Positions 31,484 through 46,989 are shown, counted from the first letter of the stretch. The stretch: DNA of 64,000 nucleotides from Girardinichthys multiradiatus (GCF_021462225.1 NC_061817.1:645326-709325), one strand, 5' to 3'. The notes: generated by a model not told the origin, from the letters alone. Numbers and translations are program-made.

Positions 31484-31822
31484 CACTATATTGCCAAAAA
31501 CGTTACAATCACTTTCATGACTGCAGGTGTATAACATACGGTGTGGAGAAACTTGACTGGCCTGCACAGAGTCCTGACCTCAACCTTCTTGAACACTTTG
31601 GGATGAATTAGAGCAGAGGCTGTAATTCTGGTTTTCTCATTTAACTAACTAACACACTGCTAAACCTTGTGGACGGTGTTTACAGAATAGTTAAAGCTGC
31701 TATCGCTGGCAACGGTGGATCCATCAACAAACTGGACCGTATAGATTAAATGAAATGTCATCAAAGTTCATGTACATGTAAAAGTAGACGGAGAAATACT
31801 TTTGGCAATAAGTGTGTGTGTA
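31484..31822 (+). mobile_element. Tc1-like remnant with internal deletions
   Basis: It starts 'CACTATATTGCCAAAAACGT' and ends near 'ACTTTTGGCAATAAGTGTG', the characteristic terminal repeats. Between them is a transposase piece with 'GGCCTGCACAGAGTCCTGAC'. Confidence 0.7.
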
Positions 31823-33600
31823 TGAAAGGCGGCTGTCCACCTTGGAGAGGAGAGACACAGTGAAGCTTATAATGTAGTTTAAGCACGTCGTCAACCCCGC
31901 CGTTGTGCCTATCAACCTCCTCTAGTCACAGTGCTGTTTGTTTTCTAATGTTCTCTAACAGCTGCCTCTAGACTCAGATTAACTTAAGGTTTGCACAGAG
32001 TCAGGCAGACAGTCAGCAGCTTTACACAGACGTGTCCAGCAGAAGTCCACTTTAAGTCCGCATTGAGTATGCCTGGAGTACGCACGGACATCTGCGGAGT
32101 CAAGTATGCCTGACTATGTGGGAACCTTAACACAAAGTTACGACTCTGATCACTGATTAGGAGATTTTATGGAGGGAATTGGTTGCTCTTGATTTATTTT
32201 GAAGTATTACAGTAAAGGGGGCTGAATCCACACGCAAAACACATTTTTCAGACTTTAATTCATTTGAATATATTGAAAACCATGTGTTATATAATGTCTG
32301 TTCTGTGCTGCAGGAATCTGATAAAATCATGTTCAAAATGTTTTTGTTAAGGAACCAAAGTCACAATTCTTTGAAGGAGGCGATGAGTTACATTTGCGAA
32401 GTGAATACACACAAAGTCTTTTCCACACACCAACACCACCCTACTCTTGAGTTTGTTCCTCAGCAACCACACTGTTACTAAGAGAATGATTGCAAAGAGG
32501 CAGTGTTTCCATGGCAACACAAGAGCCTGAGTCATCGTCACTGCGGTACAGGCTCTCTTTCCAGCTCACATGTGTCTGACTGAGTTTTAGCAGATATCCA
32601 TTCATATCCACCCTACTAGGAATAAAAAACAATGTAATGGAGTAAACAAGTCCCACAACAGAAGACTTCAATTATTTATTTATTCATTTATGTACAATCA
32701 TATTTAATAAATATGTATTCCAATGAAGCTCATTAGTCAAATTAAAAGTACCTTCTGGAAACACACAACCTTTAAGCAGGTTAAACAGAGATTTCATTAA
32801 GGCCACATTTATGTATTAAAAATGTTTTTATTGGCCTGATGTAGTATTCTAATTTTAAATGTGGTGTTTTCAGTTGCTATAAGCAGAAAATTATCGTAAT
32901 GGAATTATGGAATTATGTGTTTCACTTAGTGATGAAGTTACTAAAATAAATCAACTTTTCAGTAATATTCAAATGTATTGAATATGACTGTACATAAATC
33001 CATCCATCCATCCATCCATCCATCCCTGTCCTGGGCCTCTCTCTGTATACATGTACAAATCAGCGTTCTGCCTCTTGGGTGCCATAATAGCAGAGCCTGT
33101 AATTACATATGGAAAATGACTTTGTTTTCAAACTATGCTGACAATAACTGGGAATGTGGGAAGCACCAGCAGCCACTCACCGATCTTAGGTACATAAAAG
33201 GATGAGTTACAATTGGTATAATAGTCTGTTCAGAACAGTTTTTGCTAATTATTTATATTTGTAGAGACTGGGGTATGCAAGAGACGCAGATCTTTCAGTA
33301 CCTTTGTTTTTCCCACACATTGACTACAGTTCAGAAGCAGCAAAGGAGCAAAGCCCCTCCCCCCCCTCTCCACTACAGGGAGTGTTCCTCTTTCTGCACT
33401 AAGACGCCCTGCATTATTAATGCCATAGTATGAGCAATATGATATGTGCTTCAGGGTTTAATTTACGTTTGGATGCATACTTGACATTTCTAAGCTTGCA
33501 TGTGTTTGCGTGCTTGCTGGGCAACTTTATGTAAATGAATAAATGTACTATCTCAGCTTGCATATATGTGTGTGTTTGCATACACTCAGTACATAAAGCA
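31823..33600. other. Non-genic stretch
   Basis: AT-rich sequence without a convincing frame. It contains a CATC tandem repeat at about 33000-33026. Confidence 0.5.
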
Positions 33601-33699
33601 CCCTGTGTACTGTGCTTTCAGTGGGTGGTGTCTATGGATGCTTTGTGAGCCTCTATGTGGGTGTATCTTTTTGTGGCAAAGGGGGTGGGAGGCTAAGCA

Positions 33700-34000
33700 G
33701 GCGGCTCGAATTCTAAAAATAGAAAGCTCTCCAGCTCCCTGCCTCGCTGGACAGAGAGACTGACACAGAAAGGAAGAAACAGAGGGAGAAACGGAGAGTG
33801 GCTATGCCTGGAAGCTACAGAACAAACTGGACCAGAGACAGATATCCATCCATGGCATCACTTCCTCATCGAGGTGGAGTTTCTGGAAAGGCAAACCTTC
33901 CCGGAGGGAATCTATGGCAGATGTACCTGAACCTGTCTGCTTGTTACCTTTGAGACAAATCGTGACAGCTCTCTCTGATATTACCTGATCAGGTGGTTTA
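33700..34000 (+). promoter_or_regulatory. Candidate noncoding exon or promoter with a MEF2-type site
   Basis: A GC-richer block than its surroundings begins at the perfect MEF2 consensus CTAAAAATAG (33713-33722). A purine-rich GAGAGAC/GAGGGAGAAACGGAG stretch follows. It has the texture of a 5' untranslated exon on the plus strand, but no start or donor is compelling. Confidence 0.25.
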
Positions 34001-34343
34001 ATCTAAAATATTTTGCTACAGACATCACTGACGGCAGAAGGATCAGATTTCACCTTGATTAACAGAAGAAAGGTTTTTTGCCTGAAACAAGAACTGTCTA
34101 ACTTCAGATTTCATTATTGTTGTCTTTGCTTGCCACATGGTGTGTCTTCATCAGACAATGTTTCACTGCAGCACGTACTAATCTGTTGACAGACAAAAAT
34201 AAGGAAAAATGTAAAAGCTTTTTCTCAATCTTTTATAATTGTGTGTCTGCATAAAGTCCCACAGGAAAGCTGTGCCTGGCAAAAAGAATCCCATTAATTT
34301 TTTCCAAATTTTGTCACATCTAAATCAAACACTTCAATTTGTT

Positions 34344-36145
<1,802 letters not shown>

Positions 36146-36167
36146 GTCCGATGACGCCATGGCAGAA

Positions 36168-36290
36168 AGTGTGGGAAATATAGGAAATTGGTAAGCCCGA
36201 CTATGAAACTAGAAAATGTCCGTGGACAGTGCGTGATGCTCACAGTATACCCAACAATGTACTGCCCTTAAGTAAAAAAGAATAAATAAA
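36168..36290. repeat. Short repeat related to 49425-49525
   Basis: Both contain 'AATTGGTA', a 'CGACTATGAA' word, 'CGTG' with 'GACA(C)TGCGTG', and 'ACTGCCCTT'/'TCTGCCCTT' in the same order. The second copy sits between BEL/Pao fragments. Flanking 36291-36589 shows nothing else. Confidence 0.5.
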
Positions 36291-36589
36291 TAAACGCCAG
36301 TGGTGGCTATGTGTGAAAAGAACAAATTCTGCTCCGTGCCAGTGGTTATAATCTGACATCACAGGGATTCCAGCTGTGACTCCTCCTTCCTGGGCTGTAC
36401 TAACAGTAGGTTAAAGCGATGCTTTCTGGGATTCAGAGTTTATTTTATAGTCTCTTTTTTGTGTACAGTTCAGGCCATGTATCATCCCCTGGCTGGGGCA
36501 CAACAGTTGTAATCCTTAGGATTTAAGGTAATTAAAAAAACAATAAAAAAGGAAAAGACAACAACACCTGACTGGATCATGTGTTGAGT

Positions 36590-37990
36590 GCAATTATGGC
36601 CCGTGCATGGAAACTGTTTTTGAGTCTGTTGATTTGTGCTCTGCTCTCATAGTTCTAAAGTTCCTGCATGAAGACAGCAGCTCGAACAGATGTCAACCAG
36701 AATGTTATGGGTCTCTCAGAATATTCTGTGCCCTCATGAGGTAGCGGGAGCAATTTAGATTTTATAGGGAGGTTCAGAAGGCAAGCAATGATCCTCTGGG
36801 CTATAATGGGCTGTGTAGCTGGATTACAACACACACATGCAGTATGTCAGAATGCTCTCTATGGACCAGCAGTAGAAGGAAACCAGCAGTTTCTCTGTAA
36901 GGTTGTTTTTCCTAAGCAGTCTCAGAAAAAAAAGAGTCTCTGCTATGCCTTCTTGACAATTGCTGTGGTGTTAATGTTCCAGGTCAGGTCATCTTCAATA
37001 TGAACATCCAGAAATCAAAAGTTGGAAACCTTCTCCACACTATCATCACCAATGAACAGGGGCTGAATGGCAGTCTGCTCTCTCCTGAAGTCTATGGCCA
37101 TCTCCTAGGTTTTTCGGTGTTCTGGACCAGGTTGTTTTCTACACGTCATGTTCTCAGTAGCTCCACCTCATCTCTGTAAGCAGACTCATCTCCCCTAGAA
37201 ATGAGCCCTACTACAGTGGTATCATCAGCAAATGTAATAATGCTGTTGGTGGGATGCCATATGTGTAGAGGGTGAAGAGTAGTAGACTCAGCACAGAACC
37301 CTGGGAAGACCTGGTGTTTAGGCTGATGGTTGATGATATGTGGGGGCCTACTTTTACCCTCTGCTGGTGGTCTGTCAGAAAGTCCCTGATGTACGGGATA
37401 TCACCAGGTGGGACAGATTTATCACCATCATCGTCTTATTGAGAGGATGTTGAGTGGTGAGCTGAAATCTTAAAAGAGCAGCCGTGCATAGCTTCCCCGC
37501 AGCTCCAGGTAATATTAAGCAGCATGAAGAGCCATAACTATAGCATCCTCTGTATACCTGATGGAGGTCGTCTTTGGTATTGGAAACATTGTGGGGGAAT
37601 TCAGGCAGGATGGGACTTGGGCTTGACCCAGGTACTGCTTTAATGTCTTTGTAAAAGCCCCGGTCAGTGGAGATACACAATCCCTCAGAATCTGACCTGA
37701 GGCACCATCAGGTCCAGCCGCCTTTGTCGGGTGGTTCGTTTTTAGAACATGTCTCACTTGGTGCTCCTCCACTATGAGCATGTTGGTGCCCCCAACAGTT
37801 TGTAGACGCAGGGTATCTGTCTCTGGGGAATGCTCCTCAAAGTGAGCAAAAAAGCAGTTCAGCTCTTCTGCCAGTGAGGCACCACCATCGTCAGCTAGCA
37901 GAGTAGGGGATCTGTAGCTGGTTAAATGCTGGGCCCCCTGCCACATCTGCCTGGCGTTGTTGCTCTGTAGACAGTCCTGGAGCCTCCACC
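36590..37990 (-). mobile_element. L2/CR1-type LINE, decayed
   Basis: The minus frame 37515-37946 reads 'NHPTKAAGPDGASGQILRDC' and 'GAFTKTLKQYLGQAQVPSCL', an L2-like RT start. Further down near 37210-37240 is 'ITFADDTTVVG', the catalytic box. Stops and shifts separate these; the 5' part and the endonuclease are missing. Confidence 0.75.
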
Positions 37991-38525
37991 TTTAAGCAGC
38001 TTTAACCTCTTTGTTTCATGTTTCAATTAATGGGATTAATTAAAGGGAGCTTTAATTAGAAAAAATGAAAATAACTGACAAAAGCAGAAGCAACTGGAAA
38101 CATGGAGACATCCGGCATGGAGCGGAGAAATGGACCGAAAGGAACAAAGAGAACCAGTAAGTTATATACTGAGGCAGGGATAGAGAAATGACAGGCAAAC
38201 CAGATGAGAGGGAGATCAGAGGGAATGAGTTGCAGCTGAAACAGAGAGATGGCAGAGCAATCAGGAGATATGTGGACCAGCTGAAACAGCAGGAAAGAGT
38301 AGAGCGGAAACACGAAGAGACCTAAGTATCAACCCGAAAATTACAAATGTATAAAAACCACAAGAACACAAGAATAAGCTAGTGTGACAAGACAATACTA
38401 ACAATAATGAACACAGAGAAAACAAGAAAATTATCAGAACTTAAACATAATAGAAATCCATAACACAAACACTCAGGGATCATAAAACTTTGATTTCTCC
38501 CTTCTGGTTGGTTCTAGCAGTATTG
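37991..38525. repeat. Purine-rich repeat-like stretch
   Basis: Bases 38040-38330 contain 'GAGATCAGAGGGAATGAG' and 'CAGCTGAAACAGAGAGATGG'. The texture is like the solo LTR at 56037-56556 (minus-oriented fish LTRs), but ends are not definable. Confidence 0.3.
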
Positions 38526-38533
38526 CACAGCTC

Positions 38534-38675
<142 letters not shown>

Positions 38676-38679
38676 GAGA

Positions 38680-39540
38680 GAGAGACCTTTGGGAGCCATT
38701 TCAAATAGAAAACAATTTTACAAATTATTGTAAAATTCTATATAAAATACAAAGGGGAAAATTTAAAAAAATGACAAAACAAAAAAGCTAATTCAGTAAA
38801 CTGACAAATTAACACTGAGGGAAATTGTTACAGTTGGAAATAAGACAGTCAGAGACTGCATACCTCTGCCACGCAACGTAGGGTCACTGCCATAGATTCC
38901 TCATTGGCACACTGAGCTACTCCAATTCAGTGAAAGAACAAAAAAAGTCTAATTCTACGCTTTTACTGCGTTTTATGATGTTTGATTTATTTGACGGAGA
39001 ACACATTTATAACACTCTTCATCTATATATATATATATATATATATTAGTTCAAAAGTTACAAATCTCTTAGCACCTTTCCCAACCAGTAGAGCTTCAGC
39101 TACATTTTGGTGTTAGTTGTACATTTTGTTACCTTACACTAACACATTTTTATTGGCCTGTATTTTTCCGCATTCTTGATCACCAGATCTGCAATTCTGC
39201 TGCGATCTTCAGAAAACTTCAGAAGACATTTGATAGAACATATGGTTACGCTTTACCTTACTTTTTGTCAAGCCTTTGTGCTTGTGGAGTTATGTGCAAA
39301 AATGAGCTAAAACAAACCTCTGGTAAAAGAAAAATAGAAGGAAGAATTTGTCTGTAACTTCTTCCATAAAGTTGCTAATACACACACAGAGACAATCTCA
39401 AATGAAATCATTACCTCTTTGGCGGATGTAGTTAAAATGTCGGTACATGTTTATATCATAAAAGGTCAATCCAAAGTAAATGAATATGTTAGTTTTTATC
39501 ATTTGTTGGCAGAATAATTGGATTTGAAGCCATTTGCTTA
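38680..39540. other. Non-genic stretch
   Basis: AT-rich sequence apart from the short AT repeat; no gene seen. Confidence 0.5.
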
Positions 39541-39689
39541 TTTGTGTTTTATGACAGGTGTGGTCCTCTGTAGTTAAAGTCAGTGTCAGCCCACAATCTA
39601 ACAGTTACAGAGGCTCACACATTGACATGAATCCAGGTAAATCCATCATTTGGACTATTTTTTTATTTTCAGCTGAAGATGCTGCTGTG

Positions 39690-40102
39690 CTCAGGTTGCA
39701 TAAGAAGCAGTGGATCTGCACAGCGCCTCTACCGTCGCCCTCCCCTACAGTATCTGTTTAAATGAGTGTGTGTCACAGAACGGGCCGCTCTGTTATGGAG
39801 GACTAACCGACTGAAAACACTGCACAGCGCCTCTTCTGCCTCGGACTGAGGGCTCTTCTAGGCCGGGAGGCTGTGGAACACGTCTGCTCCTCATATTTTC
39901 CCTCATCCTGATTTTGGATCATCGTGCTTCTATGGGATCGGAAGGCGCATCGCTTGCTCACCGACAGGACGTGGGACTGCCTCCCTAATAATTATTTATC
40001 TCGGCCTTTTCTGCGTCGCAGCTTTGGGAGAAAACGTGATTAAGCGACAGGGAACAGCGTGTTGATCATGGATTGATGCCCGAGTAAATTCTCGTCTAAA
40101 AG
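39690..40102 (+). promoter_or_regulatory. Candidate first noncoding exon, possibly of fbxl16
   Basis: This block is clearly richer in GC and CpG than its neighbours, ends in a strong donor AAAAG|GTATGC at 40102/40103, and follows a good pyrimidine tract and acceptor (TTATTTTCAG near 39672). It contains short upstream ATGs and no long plus frame, as in a 5' untranslated exon. The next plus-strand coding exon is fbxl16 at 58427, whose own start lies just inside an acceptor, so an upstream noncoding exon must exist. The link across 18 kb is inference. Confidence 0.4.
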
Positions 40103-40724
40103 GTATGCTCATAGGGATGCTACGAAACGAAAGGCCGTAGGAGGAAGAATGTGTCCGGTGCGAAGCGTGGGTGTGTGTGCTTGTGATGGATGGTGTTGGG
40201 TGATGGCAGCAGCATCCACACTGCGGCTCCTGTGCCCTGACGAAGCGGAGGAGACTGCAGAGAAGCGGGGCTGCTGCCAGCAGGGATATGAACCTCTTTG
40301 TGTACACGGGTGTCTGGATGACTGCTGATCATCCGCATCGAGCTGCGTATTATTAACAAACACAATGACGTCAGCGTCTGCCAGTGACGCGATCCTCCTC
40401 TCAACCACCTTCTTATTAGTACATCTTTTATTTTAATGAATTCCACTGTCTCTGTGTTGCTCAATGATCTGGGATGCTCTTCAGCTCTTCTGCTCTTGGA
40501 GGGAGCGTGACGTGTTTCCTGCCTTCTGATTTCCTTCTTAAGGATTCAAGCATGAATGTTCTTAGATTTCTGCAGAATTTTAATATGACTGAAACTAAGC
40601 AGCATTAAAAAACAAACAGACAGCATGAGTTTGTAGTGACAGGTGGGAGTTCACTTGTTAGTCTCAATACTCTATCACTTTTACACATGAGCTCTTGTTT
40701 GACATAGATACAAATTGAGGCCAA

Positions 40725-41510
40725 TTGTGGTTGGAAGTTTGCAAACACTCTTCATATGTGTGACACTTACTTATATTTTGAGGTTTAAAGAGCTATTTGG
40801 TCAACACATTTTCTTGGGCTTCCTCACACAATATGTTTTGGTATAATCTACTAAGGCGTGAGGCTGGGATTTCGGGAGGCCATTCCAGAAGCTTCATGTC
40901 AGCCTGCTCCATCCATGCCAGAAGAACCTTTGATGTGTGTTTGGGATCCTGTTTAAACACCTAACTTTGTCCAAGTCTTCATTATTCCATCCACTTTGTA
41001 TAATCAGACAATACCACTGGCAGTCAAACAGCCCCATAGCATGATACAACTACTGCCCTGCTTGACAGTTGGTACAATGTTCTAAAACTGTGTTCCAACA
41101 TTTATTTGGCTTGTCCATGAAGGCAGCTGCAAATTTCAGTCAAGGTTGAAGGTGTTGATTTTGGAGAAGGGATTCCATGGCGATGTAAAACCCGCTTCAC
41201 TGTGGACAGCGATGCTTTTGTCCCAACAGTCTGCAGTTTAGGATGGGCTTGAGGTTGGTTCCTGGGTTGTTCATGAACATCCTAACAGATTTCCTTTCAT
41301 GTATGGGTGATAGTACTGGCCTTTTACCAGCTCTAGTAAAGTATTGACACAATAATCTCTTGTTACACAGAAACATTTGCACTGATGATATTAGAATCCA
41401 CAGTTGTTTAGAAAAGGCTTCAAAAAACTTTTTCAACATTTATAAACCTGCATTTCTTGTGATCCTTATAAAGTTCCCTGGAGGTTCTCATCATTCTAAG
41501 TATTGGTCAG
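40725..41510 (-). mobile_element. Decayed Tc1-like transposon, copy in antisense
   Basis: Antisense transposase words are clear: 'CCATGGCGATGTAAAACCCG', 'CTTCACTGTGGACAGCGATG', 'AGCATGATACAACTACTGCC' and 'CAGCTGCAAATTTCAGTCAA'. No frame survives. Confidence 0.6.
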
Positions 41511-41964
41511 TCTAATGAGTGATGTCAAGTAAACATCATGCATGCTCCCAAAGAAAAACTACCAGTTGCACTCAATCAGGATCACAAACAAAAAGCCACT
41601 AGGCCCTGGGCATGTCAGGTTAAAAGACCTTCTAAAACCTTGAAATGCCACTTTAGATTTAGGTGTATGCATGTAAATATCAGTACTTGTGTGTCTCAAA
41701 CCTACCATTTTCCTCTGGGATCAGGAATAGAACAGAAAAGAAGATGATGGTTCTCAGTGTGAGTTAAAAGCCAGCTGCACATTTTACTAGTTTGAGAGAT
41801 AAACCAGGTGAAACTAAAAACTTCATGAAGGGAACTGGATGAAATCATATTATAGTTATTTTTCTGTGTTTTTCCCAGTTGACGTGATTTCCTTGAGGTC
41901 TGGTCATTCTGGCACTTTCTGTGGCATCCTACTATCACGACCTTAAACTGTAGGAATGGTATAA

Positions 41965-42235
41965 AATGGTAAATGGCCTGCACTTGTATAGTGCTTTTTA
42001 TCCAAAGAGCTTTACACTACAATCAGTCATTCACCCATTCATACAGTGGTAGGCTACACTGTAGCCTGGGGCAGACAGCCAGAAGTGGGGTTGCCATATA
42101 ATCCGCACCACCATTAGCAGGCAAAGCAGATGAAGTGTCCTGCCCAACGACTGAGATGGACAGAGTGGGGATTTGAACTGGCAACCCACCAGTTACAGGA
42201 TGAATCCCTACCACCTGAGCCACTGTTTCTTTATT
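41965..42235. repeat. Dispersed fish SINE/MITE-like repeat
   Basis: It contains 'AAATGGTAAATGGCCTGCAC', 'TGTATAGTGCTTTT', 'GAGCTTTACACTACAA' and a closing 'GGATTTGAACTGGCAACCCA'. This block order recurs widely in fish genomes. Confidence 0.6.
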
Positions 42236-42439
42236 ACTGTGAACAGCTTTATGCATAATATAGATAAACATGCTGAGGGTCGGTAATTCTGCCCCCTACC
42301 AGGAGTGTGATGTATTTCTCTTAAAAGCTTGTAAAATGACAGTCATTCTTAGCTTTCCTCTCCACATGGTCAAGAGGGACATTAGAAAACTCTTCTAACT
42401 TATTGATAGTATCCATACAAAAACAATAATGTCTTGGCA

Positions 42440-43140
42440 AACAATTACCTGTACATTATCTGATATGTGCATGGACATTTTGTCAAGCTTCAAACTGGTT
42501 ACATCTTACTTAAATTGGTTGTTTCCCTGGCATGAATCTGAACCTAAGGATATTCCACAAATCTTACAAAGGGTTGAGGTCAAGGCCTTTATAGAAGCTT
42601 AAAGTTAGCCTGCTTTCTTCATTCCAAAACTTGTTTTGATCTATGTTTGAAATCATGGCAATGTTAGGACATGGATAACCCTGTGTTCAAGTTTCAGCCA
42701 TTTAGCTGTTAATTCCAGTTGGTTTAAGAACCTGGAGGTAATCCTTCTTCTTGATTAGTCTACCCACTTTGTGCAATGCATCAATACCAGTAGCAGAAAA
42801 ACAGACCCTCAGCATGGTGCCATCGCCACTATGCTTGACAGCTGTTAATGTGTTCTTAGGTCACCTTGACTACTGTATTTTTCTCCAGAAAGTGCTTGGC
42901 ATGTCCATGTGAGTGGCTCCACATTTCAGTTAGAGTTTAAGGTGATGATTTTGGAACAGGTCCTTTTATCTTGATCATAAGCCCCTCAGTTGCATGCAGA
43001 TGCTAAACTCTCTTCACTGTTTAACGGGACATTGATGCTCCAGCGTCTTCCAGTTTATAATAGTTTTGAGCCTTGCTGGTTCCTGGGTTGTCCCTAAACA
43101 GCCATGCACGGGATTTTCTTAAATTTTTATTCTGACAGCA
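42440..43140 (-). mobile_element. Second decayed Tc1-like transposon in antisense
   Basis: It shares the word order of 40725-41510: 'CAGAAAAACAGACCCTCAGC', 'GCCACTATGCTTGACAG', 'GAGTGGCTCCACATTTCAGT', 'GGTTCCTGGGTTGTCC'. It is more diverged. Confidence 0.5.
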
Positions 43141-43189
43141 GTCAGATATATATGCCACCAAAAAAACCTTCAGCCAACCACTACTGTTG

Positions 43190-43440
43190 TGCCTTAAAGA
43201 CTGAGGAGCATCTTAAATTCTAACAATGAAAAAACAGAAGTGGTCCTAATGGGTCTTGTGAATCTTCCTGTGAGGTTATCTTTAATTCTCTCATTACATC
43301 CCGGCTTGACTACTGTAATGCTGTCTACCTTCGAGTCAGCCAGAGGAATCATGTGGATGAATAGTTCAAGGAAAACATTCAGCTGCAGCAGACAGACTAC
43401 TGGTTGTGTTCAACATATATTATTTAGTTGAGATTATCGA
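43190..43440 (+). mobile_element. LINE 3' fragment
   Basis: 'GAAAAAACAGAAGTGGTCCT' followed by 'CGGCTTGACTACTGTAATGC' reads as the C-terminal RT of a CR1/L2/Rex1-type LINE (KTEVVL ... RLDYCNA), with a deletion between. Confidence 0.45.
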
Positions 43441-43734
43441 TTTTTTAAATAAAGAAGGTTGCCACACACGGATAGATTTGCAAAGCAGTTACATTATTAG
43501 GCAAACAATAATTTAATCTGCCAACTATATTCCAAAGAATGTATAAATGTTCTTTATGCTTTTATTCAAAGCTTTGTTGTGCTGTTTTATCAACACTAAG
43601 AATTACATTATTTAATGAAATATTTAAGATAACAACATACAAGACAGAAGATGAAAAGCTTCATCTTATCCTTCCTCTAATAATTTAAACAGGGATACAG
43701 TTTTCCCATTTTTTCCCAGTAGCACTTATTTTTA

Positions 43735-44250
43735 CACTACCAGTCAAAAGTTTTAGAACCCCTTTCTCACTTAATGGTTTTCTTTATATTTTAAACTATT
43801 CACATTGTACATAGATTCTCACTGAAGGCATCAAAACTGTGAATGAACACATATGGATTTATGTAGCAAACAAAAAATTGTAAAAGAACATTAAATATGT
43901 TTAATATTTTAGATTCCTTAAAGTAGCCGTCCTTTGCTGTAATGACTGAAATATTAACCTTTGACCTTCTCTCAATGAACCTCTGGAAAGTTCTTTCAAG
44001 ACTCTTTGGAAAACCATTTCAGATGACCACCTCATGAAGCTCATGGAGAGAACGCCAAGAGAGCAAAGGGAAGAATCTAAAATATAAAAATGTTTAGAGT
44101 TATTTCACATTTCTTGTTTATCATATAATTCCATGTGTTTTCATTCATAGAATTGTTGCCTTTGGTGAGAATCTACAATTTAAATAGTCATGAAAATAAA
44201 GAGACCCTTTAAGTGAGAAAGTGTATCTAAAACCTTTGAGTGGTAGTGTA
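43735..44250. mobile_element. Tc1-derived MITE with terminal inverted repeats
   Basis: The left end CACTACCAGTCAAAAGTTTT and the right end AAAACCTTTGAGTGGTAGTG are inverted partners, bounded by TA at both sides. There is no transposase. The sequence 14165-14375 is a partial relative. Confidence 0.85.
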
Positions 44251-45407
44251 TGTAAAAAGAGCAAATCAAGGAAGTTAAGTTACAAAATAACAGAGCAGAT
44301 AGTCACATCCTGTCCACATGATTTAAAAGTTAAAATAATTAAACCCTTGGTTTTTTGGCCAACAAGAGTGTGCAAACTATAAATAATAATGGGCCTGATA
44401 TGGAATAAAAATATATTTATGAGTGAAAAAAAAATGTATTTGTTTGCAACCCGATATGGCCTCTCCTTGGCCTATTCACATATTAAATACTAAACAGCTA
44501 AAGGCTGTTCTGGAATCAGTTCAGTGTTTTTAGGTGGAATACATCACACTGAAGCGAGCCTCTGATTCGTAGTTTTCAACTCTACTTTTAAATTAGTGAA
44601 ACAGCTCTTTCAGGAGCTACAGATCATATACTAACTAGCTCAACTCTAACTTAGCAACGTTATCAATCACTGTCAGACACTCTGCAGGTCTGTTTAAACA
44701 CAAACTAATTCAGCTTAACATTTCTTTACCTACTAATGTTCATCATCAGCTGATTGTGGTCCATCGGTAGGGAGGTTCAGTCTTCCTTTTCAGTGCATTT
44801 GATTGACAGCAGTGAGAGATCCATCAGAAAGAGGTACAACAGCCTAGCAGGGGGTGGGTTGTGGTTTATATTTTCATGTTTTCTATTTTCAGCAAAGCAT
44901 GAGAAAAGAACACCAGTCGAGGCTGCACAATGTTGCTATTCATTCTTTTATAAGTTGTCGCAGCAGGGCCCCCTTCAGCAGCTGGCACTCTAGGTAACTG
45001 CCCCTGTGGCCTATGCCAACAACTGGCCTTGGCTCTGTCGGCTAGTAATGTAATGAAACGACAACAACACCTTTTACTTTTACACCATTACTTCTGTGTT
45101 AACCGGTAATGTGGCTGATCATTACATAGGTGAACGTGAGCCAGACTTTTGCTGATGATTTTAGTTAGAACTGTAGCAACCTACCCTGCTGTTTGAAGGT
45201 GATCACCAAAGAAAATATGATGCATGATTACCAGAAACAGAAACTTAACAGGGATGCTGCTGAAAGACTCTGCATGGTCCTTGTTTACACCAAAGATGTT
45301 TTATTTGCATCAGATCCATGTTTGCACTAAAAAAAAATGTATTATAAAGTAAAATGTTATTTCTCCCTTAATAGGAAACGTTTTGTGTACAGCAAATTCA
45401 CAAATGA

Positions 45408-45453
<46 letters not shown>

Positions 45454-46980
45454 GATAATCCATTATTATAAAATAACTGCTCAGTTTAATCACTGGTACA
45501 TACTTCCATAAGTGGTACAAACACTCCTACGTGTTATCTTGTCACAGGGAGTGACACCTTCATTTGTATATTTTTTCTAAATTGCAAATGAAGCATCCCC
45601 TGCTTTTTGGTTTTACCTAATTAAGACAATAAAATATTGCGCCTTAACTGATAATATGTTCTGCTCTATTAGAAAGAACTCTTCGCCTTCAAAAATGTTG
45701 CCTGGGTCTTAAAAAAAGAATGGAGTATTTTTCTTAGTATCTGTATGTACTTTAAAATTTGTTGATTGTGACAACACTACAACATAATAACTGGCTGTGC
45801 CACCCTTGAAAGCAACAACTGAAATCAAGTGTTTGTGATAGCTGGTGATGAATCTTACAAATCCATAAGCGTGAAAATACTTTCAACTGCAGCGTATGCA
45901 AGGGCCTGGTATGACAGAGGAGGTCTTAGAGATACTCAGAGATGGAGGCGGATGGGAACTGTGACTTCCTTATGAAACTGAAGACTGATTGTGTTACAGG
46001 GATGATTTAAACGTTTCATGTGTTAATAGATATTTTATTTGATGTTTATAAATGATTACATCATTTTTATTTAATCATTAAATATTTATTTGATCTAAAT
46101 CACATGTCTGACAAAGCCTGTAGCCTTTGGAAAGTTCAGTATGTCTGTTCTTTTTTGAAGGCAAATATTCATTTAGTATAGATGGTGTTGATTTCTAAGT
46201 TTTATTCTGATTTTTGCATTATATTCTGCTGGTAACAACGTAACAATCAAGGCCACAGATGCTTTGTTTGTTCCTGCCACCCACTCTGAAGCAGACACCT
46301 GACATAACAGAATTTGAGATGCAAACAAAGTTCTTTCTGTAAATTTGCAACCTGCAAAAAAAAAAACTTGCAAGACTTTGCTTTTAAGCAGCCTTTGGCA
46401 TGTTGTCCTCCCCAGGTCTCTTGTGGGCTACCCTGACGTCGAGAATGATGTGTGTTTGTTCCAACATCTCATGGTGCTTGCTGTAGCAGTTCTAGCTAGT
46501 GTGTTATGTAATGGATGAGCCTTATTCATGCTACAGTGGATACAGAGCCAGTCTTCATCAGCTAAAGAACACAGGAATTATTCTAAATGATTAAACAATA
46601 AATGCTGCTAGATTGTCAGAATGAAAAAAAGCTTTTGATAACCTTCTACAATTACTTATATGTAGCAAATAGGAGACTGTGTGTGCGTGTGTGTCTGTGT
46701 GAATGTCCATAGTCAGCAGGTTATATAACAGAGCAGTGAGAGCCTATGAGCTACAGATACCATGAGGTCATACAGAACAGGCTAGATGAGGCCAGCATTC
46801 ATTTACACTATGTTGTCTTTTCACTCGGATGCTTTGCCCAGCTCTGCTGAAAGCAGTAAGACAAAAGACAGCTCTGCATTCGACCGCAAGCTGATGATTG
46901 TTTCAACCATTTGACTTCTTTGTTCGCCGTCTGGTTTCCATTCAAACAATAAATGTTTCGTGTAAGAACTGGGGACCTAC
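44251..46980. other. Non-genic stretch with a CA repeat
   Basis: A (CA)n tract lies at 45410-45449. No credible gene was found; 44750-45000 is open for 79 codons but lacks support. Confidence 0.5.
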
Positions 46981-46989
46981 ATTGTATTT

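Noticed and set aside
39996..40464. Three minus-strand frames of about 100 codons
   Set aside because: Antisense to the CpG-rich candidate exon. The absence of stops follows from base composition; no motif or splice context.
44754..44993. 79-codon plus frame as a gene
   Set aside because: No motif, no splice sites in phase and no similarity I recognise.
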